Source: Mytilus galloprovincialis
Taxonomy: Eukaryota; Mollusca; Bivalvia; Mytilida; Mytilidae
NCBI RefSeq assembly: GCF_965363235.1
Contig: NC_134849.1
Span: 49,980,122 to 50,044,121 of the forward strand
DNA: 64,000 nucleotides
Direction: 5' to 3'
A model generated the notes under the pieces. It was not told the origin of the DNA, did not search any database, and saw nothing but the letters and a program-made list of their open reading frames with translations. The stretch's first letter is position 1. Every line of letters starts with the position of its first letter. Positions 14,401 to 24,339 of the stretch are shown in pieces. The position numbers and the translations under genes are program-made.

Positions 14401-17400
14401 TTTAATAATAATATTTAAAACGCTCATATCAACTACAAGTAGTAAAACTGGGGTAACAAACAAACACGAGTCGTTAGTTTCAATATTCTGTTTAACTGGA
14501 CCTTGGTACACATGGCATATGTAAAGAAATGAATCGTCATCTAAATTTATATGTATTAAATTAATATATAACATTAAGTAATACTTTGCAAGTCCAACAA
14601 AACATGTCTTACATAGAGGCTTTATTAGAAATATGTCGGTGAGACGAACTGAACCAAAGGTTTGCTTGATATATTTTAATTGATAAATACTTGTGTATGC
14701 AATCTTTTAAAGGCAGAGGGAAATGTGTATACAACCAAATAAAAGGTATATAAATCCTTATCAATAGTACTTTTACTCCAACGTACATCTCATTAATTCC
14801 TTAGTGATATTCTAATATTTGAAATCGATCCGCTGACAAACCAAAACATGTTTTTGAAACCATGGAAGCATTGCGGCTTTTACCCAATCTTGTTTATGAA
14901 ATCATGCAAGATCATCTTTACTGTACATTGTACACGAAACCAGGCAAGCATCATCTTTACTCAGCATTGTACACGAAACCAGACAAGCATCATCTTTAAC
15001 CTATATTGTCTGTGAAATCAGGCAAGCATCGTGTGTACCCTATACGGTATTGTTCATGAAACCATGTACGCATCTTATTTTCCCTGCATTGTCCATTAAA
15101 CCATACAATTATCAATGTATTCGTTACCCTATACTGTCAATGAAACCAGACAAGCATTGTCTATGAAACAATACAATCCTGCAGGCATCAGTTTTACCTT
15201 ATATAGCCGATGAAACCATTGAACCTTCGTATATATCCTATATATTATTCATGAAAAAATGCAACCATCGTCTTTATCCTGCATTGTTTGTGAGATAATA
15301 CAACCATCGTCTTTACCCTGCATTGTTCATGAAATAATGCAATCCTCGTCTTTGCACTGCATTATTCATGAAATATAAATGCTATCATCATCGTCTTTAC
15401 CCTGCATTGTCCATGAAATAATGCAATCGTAGTCTTTACCCTGCAATGATCATGAAATAATGCAATCATCGTCTTTACCCTGCATTGTCCATGAAATAAT
15501 GCAACCATCGTCTTTACCCTGCATTGTTCATGTAATAATGCAACCATCGTCTTTACCCTGCATTGTTCATGTAATAATGCAACCATCGTCTTTACCCTGC
15601 ATTGTTCATGTAATAATGCAACCATCGTCTTTACCCTGCATTGTTCATGTAATAATGCAACCATCGTCTTTACCCTGCATTGTTTATGAAATATAAATGC
15701 TATCATCATCGTCTTTACCCTGTATTGTTCATGTAATCAGGTAATAATGCAACCATCGTCTTTACCCTGTATTGTTTGTAATAATGCAACCATTGTCTTT
15801 ACCCTGCATTGTTCATGTAATAATGCAACCATCGTCTTTACCCTGCATTGTTCATGAAATATAAATGCTATCATCATCGTCTTTACCCTGTATTGTCCAT
15901 GAAATAATGCAACCATCGTCTTTACCCTACATTGTTCATGTAATAACGCAACCATCGTCTTTATCCTACATTGTTCATGTAATAACGCAACCATCTAATA
16001 ATGCAACCATCGTCTTTACCCTGCATTGATCATGTAATAATGCAACCATCGTCTTTACCCTGCATTGTTCATGTAATAATGCAACCATCGTCTTTACCCT
16101 ACATTGTTCATGTAATAATGCAACCATCGTCTTTACCCTGCATTGTTCATGTAATAATGCAACCATCGTCTTTACCCTACATTGTTCATGTAATAATGCA
16201 ACCATCGTCTTTACCCTGCATTGTTCATGTAATAATGCAACCATCGTCTTTACCCTGCATTGTTCATGTAATAATGCAACCATTGTCTTTATCCTGCATT
16301 GTTCATGTAATAATGCAACCATCGTCTTTACCCTGCATTGTCCATGAAATAATGCAACGGTCGTCATTAACCTGCATTGTTCATGAAATAATGCAACCAT
16401 TGTCTTTACCCTCCTTTATTCATGGAATTATGCAACCATTGTTTTCAGGCATAGGTTACCTTAGCTGTATTTGGAAACACTTTTAGGAATTTTGGATCTC
16501 AATGCTCTTCAACTTTGTACTTTATTTGGCTTTTTTTTTTGTTTTTTAACTTTTTTGGATTCGAGCGCCACTGATGAGTCTTTTGTAGACGAAACGAGCG
16601 TCTGGCGTATAAACAAAATTCAGTCCTGGTATCTATGATGAGTTTATTTACTTTACCCTGCATTGTTCATTGGATTTTGCAACCATCGTATTTACCCTTT
16701 ATTGCCTTTTTAACTTTTAGGGATTCGAGCCTCACTGATGAGTCTTTTGTAGACGAAACGCGCGTCTGGCGTAAATACAAAATTTAATCGTGTTATCTAT
16801 GATGTTTTTATTTACTTTACCCTTTATTGTCTATGAAACCATACAAGCATCGTCTTTATCCGGTATCTGGCAAAAACAGTATAGTAATGGAAAGCAAACG
16901 TTCGTACGGTCAACTATGTATAATGCAAAAGGATGCAATCGAGGGTGATTGTATAAACTTATGAAACTTGATTTTGAAATAAACAGCAGTTAAATGGAAT
17001 TAAAAATATGAATTATTTATCTTACAAAGGCATTTTTTCTGTTTCATCGATATCACTTCCATGAAAAGTCACACAGCAAGATTGATTTTGTATTCATATT
17101 TGATAGGCCTACGCCCTTGATATAGAAAACATGTAGGGAAATAAATAATTCATTGCTCAGAAAAAAAAACACCCTTCTAAAATGAAACGTTTCACGAAAA
17201 ATGTAATAAGATTTTATTCAATCAAAGTTAACTAACTTTATAGTCGAAGTTTTCTTTAACCGTTAATAGAGAGCAGAAATGCCTTTTACCGCCAGTCGTC
17301 AAATTATCATTTTCGGCTACTGTTAGCGTCAAATGGGTCAAAATCTTTAATTGTTTTTACATAGGCGGTAATGGTAACGTTTTTTCCTGTAGCTCAGTCC

Positions 17401-20400
17401 ATATCGTAAACTTGGATATGTATGATAGCTCGTTTCGAAGCTGTGACATTTTCACATATGTGGTTAAATTTTCGGGGTACGAAGTGAGATTACTTTTTCC
17501 GTAAATTAGCATACCCCGAAAATCCTTTTGTGATGCGGCTGCTCTTTGTGGTAAAATATCCCCTTTTTAACACAATAAGTTCTTTGAAAATTTAATACTT
17601 TGAACACATTTAATAGATCCATAGTTTTTACACATTTATTCTATGTTCCTCTACTTTCCTAATCACCACAAATGGTTAAGTTCAGTCATTTGTAAAAAAA
17701 AAAAATAGAAACATGTCCAATATCACTACACAGAGATTTTTTCTTTACACGTGACTTTTGAGTTCCTCATTTCGAGGCGCGTTCCTCATTTCGAGGCGCA
17801 TTAGGGATGTTGTCCCAAATACTTGAAATGTAATCGTACTTCGTTAAAATCTAATGTCATTATCGTGATTCGAAAAATATCTAATAATTATCATGATTAG
17901 TCGTTACCGTTATTTTTTAAGAGAAAAAAGTGATTCGTCAAAATAAGTCGATTTTTTTATCGTCTTAAAACAGATGTATATTTTATCGTCATGCACCACG
18001 AATTATCGTCGATGTCATTTCTTTTGGGTGCTGGAATTATACGTTTTCTCCACCATGGAACGAAAGCAGAAGGGAGAATCGCCAAATGGAAACCAACGAA
18101 TTGAGACGGTGTGCCGATTGAAACTTTGATGTTAAAGAATTCCTTTTGAGTCAAATAGTACACCCAACATGCATACGTAAACTAACTAACGAAACTAGGA
18201 AGTTTATGATCATATCGAATGGGGTTTAAAATACAAATAAAGCCGATTTCTGCAAAAACAATTGAATTGTCAGAATAGATATCGTTGTGTTTACCGAGTC
18301 ACTCTGTAATCAGTAATCATGTCGTCTTACAAACATGTACTTAGTTAAACTTATTTCTTAATCAACAAGAGGGTGGATTTTATCATGTAGACATTATAAC
18401 ATAAGTCTTTCGTTTTTTTGATAAAACAAATTCAAACTGATATCACTGGGTGTTCTAGTAATAAGTATTATACCAAATGTGGTTACACGTCATAACAACC
18501 AATACATGTATGTTTATTATGTTCTCTTAGTATACAGTATGTAGGAGGCGGCAAATAGTTGCGGTCTTTGAGTGGTCCACGTTTTAATTTACATTAATTT
18601 ATTTGAACAAGAGAGACAATTTCCTTTTGCCCTGCTGGTTTGTGAAAGTAAAACAACAATTGAAAATAACAGAATACAAGGTTACTGAATACTGAATTTA
18701 CTAAACCTGCACAGTTTTAAATATGTATACATCTTACCAAATGTCAAGTTTGAACTATTAACCCATCGAGATTAACCCTACTCGATCTAAAAATCTGAAT
18801 GCGTGGGAGAAATGTAATCTGCGGTTGAACATGTTTAAAGAATGTATTTAGATATTAAAACTTATGAATTTGAATCTGCTTCGCAAACTCCATATCGAGT
18901 TTAGCTGTAAAATATGCTAACTCAACATGGTGACAAAACACGAAAAAATAATATGTATGTTGTGTAAAGATCTATAACTTGAACAAATCTGATAGTCATG
19001 ATCAATAGTGTAGCTATCATATTTTTTTTTTTATCGAAATTTTACAAAGTTACATGATAAATGATTATACGTGGGCATAAAAAAAAACAATATCAAGCCG
19101 GAAAGGTGTATACATGTAAACTTTGGACGTGAATACATTGTATTGATGCAAAAATTATCAGGGTGGGTCGGTGAATTTTCATTCATTACAAGTATTTGGG
19201 CGTATCTCATCTTTACAACAAAAGAATGTAACAATTTTAACTTAACACGACGTCTTTTATAAACATAAAATGTGTTTTCATATTTACGTGTGACAATACG
19301 TTATGAATATATTTTATTTGATATTATTAGAATTGCTGCAAGCTAAATATGAAATCATTGACATTTGACATATTTGAGGAAAATTGAAATATTCAGAAAT
19401 GTTGTCAAAATGATATCAGTAAGAGTTACAATTTAACATATAAATGGTGTGTAACTGTTTTCAAGTGTAACCTATGTAATGTTCACTAACACCAATGCTC
19501 TAAGTAAAAACTTTAAAGGACGTAATACATGTAAGAGATATGCAAGATAGCCCGACAGGGTATAATGTGTCTAATCATATTACACTATTATATTATAATT
19601 AATGTAATATGACAACTTTTAATAATTTAGAAGGAAGTCTTTCGTGAGTTTGACCTTATTTCAGGACAACCATGATAAATGCATAATTGGTGTAAATGTA
19701 CAAAAAATGTATTTTACACGTTGCTGTAAAGTCAGAATACCAACTTTGTAAACTAAATTAGACTGCAAATGTTAAATAGGCTTAAAGTTAGATATGTTAG
19801 ACTCAATACCTCATATCTTATTGAACATTCAAAATTGTATGTAGGTTTCTCAAAATCACACCTAATTCTTTGAAACTCGAATAATTGAACAAACATGACA
19901 AAGTGGGAATGAATGCCAATGAGACAAAACTTGAAAAAACACAGGTACTAGAACTTTGGTTTTTCGTTCTCACTTAATTTCTTTAAGAAACTATTAATTC
20001 GATAGATACCAAACTCGTTAGTATTGTTATTTTTGTTAATATACGTTAATTTTCCCACATCTTATTCATTTTTAAATTCATATGTATTTTTTAGTTTCAG
20101 TGCAAGGACTCGCTAAGGAATTAATTAAATTGTTGTTCTTATAATTTATCTATCAAGAAACAATATTACTATATATGAACCATTTATCGACAGTTATAAA
20201 TCTTTTCCAGAACTTTATTGTTTGTTCAAGGTTCAGAGTGTTAAAAGAACAATGACATTTAGACAACTTTTAATATTATCTATCTTACACATGTGAAATA
20301 TGTTTCCAATCATAGTCATGACAGTGCATATTTTGCAGGTATAGAATAGACAAACCAAAACATATTCTATCTGATTATGAAAATGTATGTGGTGTCATGG

Positions 20401-21646
20401 AATAAAAGATCCTTTATAATTTCCAGCTAAAGAAATATTCTGGAAAATTATTTCGGAAGTACTTTGGTATTTGTTGCTAACCTTAGTATAGAATATTTGT
20501 TGCCAACTTGAGTATAGAATATTTGTTCCAACAGGGAACGATAGTATAGAATTGCATTGTATATAACAAAGTTTTTAGCCAAATTTTATCATGTTTTATA
20601 TCAGATCAAGGAACAGATATACAGTGTCAATGGTACTTATATATTATGCATCAAATTGCCAAGAGTTTATCCTGTTTGCCGAGGTGAATCCAGCTTTGGC
20701 AAAGAAGGGAAGGGACCAGTTGCAACAATTGTACATGCTGAATGTTCCGTTACTTCTAAGTAAGTTACCCCCCCCCCCCCCAAAAAAAAAAAACGCATCT
20801 AATGCAATTGTTGAAATGAATTAGATTAGGATGAGAACTATAACGATTTTGAACTATAAAATGAATAAAATCGCATTAGTTATTAAATTAGCATTAAATT
20901 GTTGACATGCCAGTTATACATACTGCGTTAGCAATTGTAACTTGAAGTGTTTAGACTTTTTAGACTTTGTACTAATGATTCATGAAACTTTGACCAATAA
21001 AATATGCAAAGTAATTTTTTTTGGCAGAATACTCAAATCGCTTAGATGTTAATTTTTGATTACTGGTTTTTAAATGAAATAATTTTAAAAATGCAGAGAT
21101 ACTCTCGTATGTATAAGGGAACCCCCTTTTTTAAAGGGAATTTAAATTTATCCTTTAATGCACTTTTATACTAAATCTAGATGATTACCTATAGAGGTAA
21201 AGTTTGACAACCACGTGTTGCTGTTTAGCTAAGATACCCGATATCCAACTTATCCAACAAGTTTCCTAAATTGATTCTATAAGCATGATAAGTATGCATG
21301 AATATATCTGAATAAGTATAAGGTTATGCATAAGATTTTGTGGATTTTGTTTACATTTTTGTTAAATAGAGTATAAACTTACGTATATATCTGTCTTTTC
21401 AATAGGGTAATACAACCGGAAGAAAGATCCCTTTTCAGAATGGTCACACATAATATCCAGGCATCCTACAGAGTAGTCTCCTGTTCCAATAGGGAGATGT
21501 CTCCTTATCTTCTCCTTTTCCTTATCTTTTGGTTTAAAAAAACTGTCATTTCGTCTGAGGGTCTTGAATTCCAGTGAACAATCACTTTGTGATTTATGTA
21601 GCCCCTGTTGTGAGAAACATTGATGAAATATGGAATCGGAATTCAT
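2478..21646 (-). CDS. PLA2G7/PAFAH2-like: Platelet-activating-factor acetylhydrolase (group VII/VIII phospholipase A2), nine exons, complete
   Basis: Serine lipase that removes the sn-2 acetyl or short oxidised acyl group from PAF-type phospholipids. Coding exons in minus-strand order: 21646-21383, 10017-9903, 9594-9432, 7321-7150, 6828-6715, 5225-5134, 3844-3671, 3104-2956, 2569-2478. All have AG/GT borders and matching phases, and sum to 1335 nt (444 residues plus TGA). The start is supported by an in-frame TAG two codons upstream. Seen: the N-terminal block [16 protein letters not shown]...[17 protein letters not shown] then [18 protein letters not shown]; nucleophile elbow GHSFGG (Ser290); MMDGWMHPL (Asp313); [10 protein letters not shown] (His369). 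These fit the Ser273/Asp296/His351 triad of human plasma PAF-AH with nearly the same spacing, and length is close to its 441 residues. There is no obvious signal peptide, so a cytosolic PAFAH2-like location is my inference. Intron 1 is 11.4 kb and full of repeats. Start and stop are visible; UTRs were not defined. Confidence 0.95.
2679..2871. mobile_element. Degenerate copy of the CAGTGGCGGATCC MITE family, intron 8 of the acetylhydrolase gene
   Basis: The left end reads CAAGGGTGGATTTAGG and the right end ...GTCACTG. The inside shares AGCCCCTCCCCCTGCCCCC and the phrase GGGAATCACTGAA with the clean copies near 22 and 31 kb. Terminal repeats have decayed and no target duplication remains. Confidence 0.55.
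3845..5133. other. Intron 6 of the acetylhydrolase gene
   Basis: AT-rich intronic DNA without coding content. A fragment at about 4887-4925 (TTGTCTCATTGGCAATCATA) matches the 3' end of the dispersed repeat found elsewhere in the window. Confidence 0.5.
5405..5570 (+). repeat. Fragment of a dispersed repeat (GAAGGC-GTACGGTGACC family)
   Basis: Contains GCTTTGCTCATTGTTGAAGG followed by CTGTACAGTGACCTATAG and GTCATTTGGTCTC. The same phrases recur at 29575-29960, 30655-30760, 41705-42250 and, reversed, at 31515-31830. It lies within intron 5 of the acetylhydrolase gene. Confidence 0.65.
5961..6684. mobile_element. Element with a central 53-bp minisatellite between imperfect inverted ends
   Basis: About 11 copies of a 53-bp unit (starting GGATAGAAATGTAT, ending GTGACGCTGGTAA) fill 6031-6614; copies differ mainly at TCTCC versus TGTCC. 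Flanks mirror each other: TTATTATTATATTGATG...GGCGAC on the left, and on the right the complement of TTATTATTAGTGTTTA...GGCGAC. This layout, inverted ends around a tandem core, is known from bivalve non-autonomous elements. It lies in intron 5 of the acetylhydrolase gene. Confidence 0.65.
7322..8845. other. Intron 3 of the acetylhydrolase gene, 5'-distal part
   Basis: AT-rich intronic DNA. A short threefold echo of CAGAACATC...GACC(T/C)CAAATA lies at about 7913-7993. Otherwise I see no genes or clear structure. Confidence 0.45.
8846..9024. mobile_element. Foldback (palindromic MITE)
   Basis: Two arms of about 85 bp pair with few mismatches: ATTGAATGC...CTTTTTGTAA...AAAAGCGTTGAC on the left is answered by GTCAACGCTTTT...TTACAAAAAG...GCATTCAAT on the right. 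The centre is GCGCTTCCGCGC. It has no coding capacity and lies in intron 3 of the acetylhydrolase gene. Confidence 0.75.
9147..9304. mobile_element. CAGTGGCGGATCC-family MITE, copy 1, with target duplication TATTA
   Basis: The 158-bp element begins CAGTGGCGGATCCAG and ends with the near-complement CTGCATCCGCCCCTG. TATTA occurs directly on both sides (9142-9146 and 9305-9309). The inside has long G and C runs. It lies in intron 3 of the acetylhydrolase gene. Confidence 0.85.
10644..11336. mobile_element. hAT-like foldback element with a polarity-switching 21-bp array
   Basis: Terminal inverted repeats CACAGGCGCTTGGGTAT.TGATACAGATA match at 28 of 29 positions. An 8-bp target duplication flanks them (ATCCAGAC at 10636-10643, ATCCAGAA at 11337-11344). 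A second inverted pair, GGCAAGCCGTTTT and AAAACGGCTTGCC, lies inside. The core (about 10905-11215) is a 21-bp tandem array around AGATATCT whose linker (TATAGTTTAT) changes to its complement midway. The 8-bp duplication and CA..GG termini fit hAT; no transposase is present. Confidence 0.85.
11925..13548. repeat. 62-bp minisatellite with a higher-order repeat
   Basis: About 26 copies of a unit containing GTGATATTGCTGAGGCAACA, CCACAAATCTTGACA and ACACGAGAGGAGGACGG. In the right third, variant marks (GACAGTCTAACACGAGAT at about 12824, 13076 and 13329) recur every 252-253 bp, so sets of four units were duplicated as blocks. Short open frames on both strands are by-products of the repeat. Confidence 0.9.
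14880..16440. repeat. 39-bp minisatellite
   Basis: Unit is ATAATGCAACCATCGTCTTT plus ACCCTGCATTGTTCATGTA, repeated head to tail. Copies are near identical at 15400-16400 and degenerate at 14880-15400. A slightly longer variant (ATATAAATGCTATCATC) occurs at 15372, 15688 and 15859. Because 39 is a multiple of three, both strands read as long open frames; these are not credible proteins. Outlying copies lie at 16655-16700 and 16815-16865. Confidence 0.9.
16477..16650 (+). repeat. Short dispersed element with hammerhead-like core, copy a
   Basis: About 170 bp, from TTAGGAATTTTGGATCTCAA through CTTTGTACTTTATTTGG to TATCTATGATGAGTTTATTT. The core at 16571-16609 reads CTGATGA, GTC..GAC, GAAAC, GCGTA. 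Copy d near 59.6 kb is the other full-length copy. Confidence 0.75.
16712..16810 (+). repeat. Short dispersed element with hammerhead-like core, copy b (5'-truncated)
   Basis: Begins TTTTTAACTTTTAGGGATTC and keeps the core at 16735-16773 with ACGC/GCGT able to pair. It is flanked by fragments of the 39-bp minisatellite, so it seems to have landed in that array. Confidence 0.7.
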
Positions 21647-22132
21647 TCCCTAAGCAGTTGACACCGGCTGTATTCCCTTTTGTCTCCGTATGGATTTCAG
21701 ATACTAGGATTTCACAACTCCATTCATATCTCCTGTATGGATATATGTTTACTACGTACACACGGTACATTTGTCATAACAAACCACACTTAGTTACCAT
21801 GCATGATTGAATGTTTAAAATCTATCGGTGTTTACCTGTTACAAGAAAGTAAAGAAATATAATTTACCTGCAATTATTTACAGATCTTACTGTGACACCG
21901 TTAAAAGACCACAGACTAACTTTGATCAAATCGATAGAGATTAACGCGACACTACTCCCTGTTGGGTGTGTTCAGTCGGAACTAATACACGTACATAACT
22001 CACTGACCCACATATGGTTTAAAAATAGTAATGCATTCTTATTTTAAAAAGCCCTGAAAAAGTGCGTAAGCGGCATAATAAATAATCTTTAATCTAATGA
22101 ATCGTATGTAAGAAACAACTCTTTCTATTCTT

Positions 22133-22292
22133 CAGAGGCGGATTTAGGGGGTAGGTGCAGGCCCCCCCCCCCCCTTTTTGGGAAAAAATTTGGTTGCTTA
22201 AATATAGGGAATCATTGAAGCGTGCCTGGATCGGGCCCCCTCTTAGGTCAGTCAGTGGGCCCCACTTATGAAAATTTCTGGATCCGCCACTG
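22133..22292. mobile_element. CAGTGGCGGATCC-family MITE, copy 2, with target duplication TTCTT
   Basis: The 160-bp element opens CAGAGGCGGATTTAG and closes CTGGATCCGCCACTG. TTCTT flanks both ends (22128-22132 and 22293-22297). It contains a C run and the phrase AGGGAATCATTGAAG shared with other copies. Confidence 0.85.
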
Positions 22293-23335
22293 TTCTTCAA
22301 TGACATCATCATATGATTTGCTTCATTTTTGCGATACATTTATTTGTAATTCTTCACTGTCTGTATTAAATGTTGTATTTGTCTTTGCTTGACCCATATG
22401 GGTGTATTTTGCAAATAGATTATTATTATATATATGTGTGTTTTTGTATGACAATCATTTAATTGGTTAATATGGCAATACAGATGATCATTATCAATAC
22501 TTTGCTTGGAATACTAATATACTAATAATAACTGTTGGCCTTACTGAGAAACGTCAATGATCGTCAATTATACACGTAATGAACATTTTAACTTAATTGC
22601 TACAAAAACCTATATTACACGTTACATTCGCCGTCGAATTATTTAACTTGTTCTGGGATTAGGACTGTTATAGTAGAATAGTGCCAGACTTGTTATAAAC
22701 AGTTTTTTATTAAGAGAAAAGCAACTATAATTGGAAATTGAAAGGAGGACGTACCGTACCTAAATATAAATAGAGAAAACACGTTTATGTACAACGTACA
22801 CTGTTGTTAGAGAATAGATGATGAAGAACATTTCTGATTCAAATGTACGTGCACATTGATACTTGAGTTTTCTGATATGTACATATGTCGTGTACTTTTA
22901 TTATCCTTGTGATGTATTATATTATACTTGGTTATTTTGTTTATTTTTATATTATAATAGATTGTGCTTGGGTAGAAACAAATACTAGTACCAGATAAAT
23001 CCCCCCTTATGGCAAGATGACATTATATCAATGGTCGAATCCCTGAGGGTCGAATACTTGTCTTAGTGCAGTATATACATTACTACTGTAACGTATGCTC
23101 TACCTTATTCTACCAGCTTTAGTTGATGGTACAATGTATCAGCTTGTTTGCAATTTTCTACCCCGTAAGGAGCGCCACATACACACTAAACTCCTTATCG
23201 TTCTTCAAGATTTATGTCAGCTGTTTATCATTTAACTACTTTTTTGAATACGAGACTCAACTTCAGTCTTTACTCGAATTACTATCAAAGGCAGATTTGT
23301 TTTTTTTGCTAACCTGGTCTAAATGGCCAAGTAAG

Positions 23336-23935
23336 CATTTCTCATCACTTGGCGTCCGTCGTCGTCGTTAACTTTTACAAAAATCTTCTCCTCTGAAACT
23401 ACCGGGCCAAATTTCACCCAACTTGGCTACAATCATCATATATTGTTTAAAAAATGTATCTGATGACCTCGCCTTCCAATCAAGATGGCCGCCTTTCTTA
23501 AAATAAAACAAACGGGTAATATGCAAGTTTTGTCTGTTAATTTGAAAACCACTATAAATAGATAAAATCTGAATGGAGCAAAACTGTTAGTTTCATAAAG
23601 AAAATTACGACCTAGATTAATCGTAAGTATACTGAATTGTCAATGACTTACCATCAATCTTATTCGTAAGTATTTTTGTGAAACCGACTCCAGAATTTTA
23701 AGCTCTGCCAATTGTCCACACACGTCAAAACTGTCCGACGACTTCTAATAGGAGTAATTTCCTTTGAATGACAATGTTACCTGTTTAGCTCAGGCAAACT
23801 CAGCTTTTCACATCACTTGGCGTCCGGCGTCTGTCGGCCGTAGCCCGTTAACTTTTTGTATTTTGAAATTCTAGAGAACCACTGAATGGAATGAAACCTG
23901 ACATTGCATGCATATTCCTTATGAGGTTTAAACCA
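23336..23935 (+). repeat. Two fragments of a dispersed repeat (CACTTGGCGTCCG...GTTAACTTTT)
   Basis: Fragments at 23336-23480 and 23806-23935 share the opening phrase and the wording of imprecise messages such as CCAAATTTCACCCAACTTGG. I associate this wording with a common molluscan interspersed repeat. Confidence 0.5.
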
Positions 23936-24339
23936 AGTGTTGTTACTTTGTAGCAATTCTACAAACCAAGATTACTGCATGCCAACAGTGGACTTAGTTT
24001 AACAAAGAACCATATAGGAAATATATACAAATGTTTTCTTCTAACTTTAATAAGCAATATTTACAATAATAAATAGATATAAAACAACTGATGACTAAGT
24101 TGACTATATAACAACTTAGTAGATCATGTAGATGTACTTTTCAATTGAATTTTCAAACACAGAACATTTAACTATATTTTATTATTCATATCTTTGTTTT
24201 ATAAATTAAACAAAACAAGGATTATGGGAGAAAATTAAAAATACATGGTAGAAAGTAAAATCACAAAAATACTGAGCTCCGAGTAAAATACAAAACGTTA
24301 AAATTTAATCATTAGCATTCTTGATCGTTCGCTGAACTC

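Larger units (their letters stand above)
10018..21382. other. 11.4-kb intron 1 of the acetylhydrolase gene
   Basis: Bounded by a consensus donor (GTAAGT at 21382-21377) and acceptor (TTCTTCAG at 10018). It holds a hAT-like foldback, a 62-bp and a 39-bp minisatellite and two hammerhead-like repeats, listed separately. The remainder (10018-10640, 11345-11925, 13550-14870, 16870-21382) is AT-rich. A small hairpin of ATTTTCGGGGTA arms lies at about 17467-17524, a duplicated TTCCTCATTTCGAGGCGC at 17763-17799, and a C run followed by an A run at 20767-20791. No exon was found. Confidence 0.7.
21647..24339. other. Intergenic DNA upstream of the acetylhydrolase gene
   Basis: Probably includes the promoter of the minus-strand acetylhydrolase, but no core motif is clear. 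It contains a MITE (22133-22292) and two fragments of a repeat with the phrase CATCACTTGGCGTCCG followed by GTTAACTTTT (23336-23480 and 23806-23935). No gene was found. Confidence 0.5.

Noticed and set aside
11925..16440. CRISPR-like repeat arrays
   Set aside because: Units are contiguous with no unique spacers, the host is clearly an intron-bearing eukaryote, and there are no cas genes.
17467..17524. Small hairpin with ATTTTCGGGGTA arms as a possible regulatory RNA
   Set aside because: Short, single copy, deep in an intron, with no other support.
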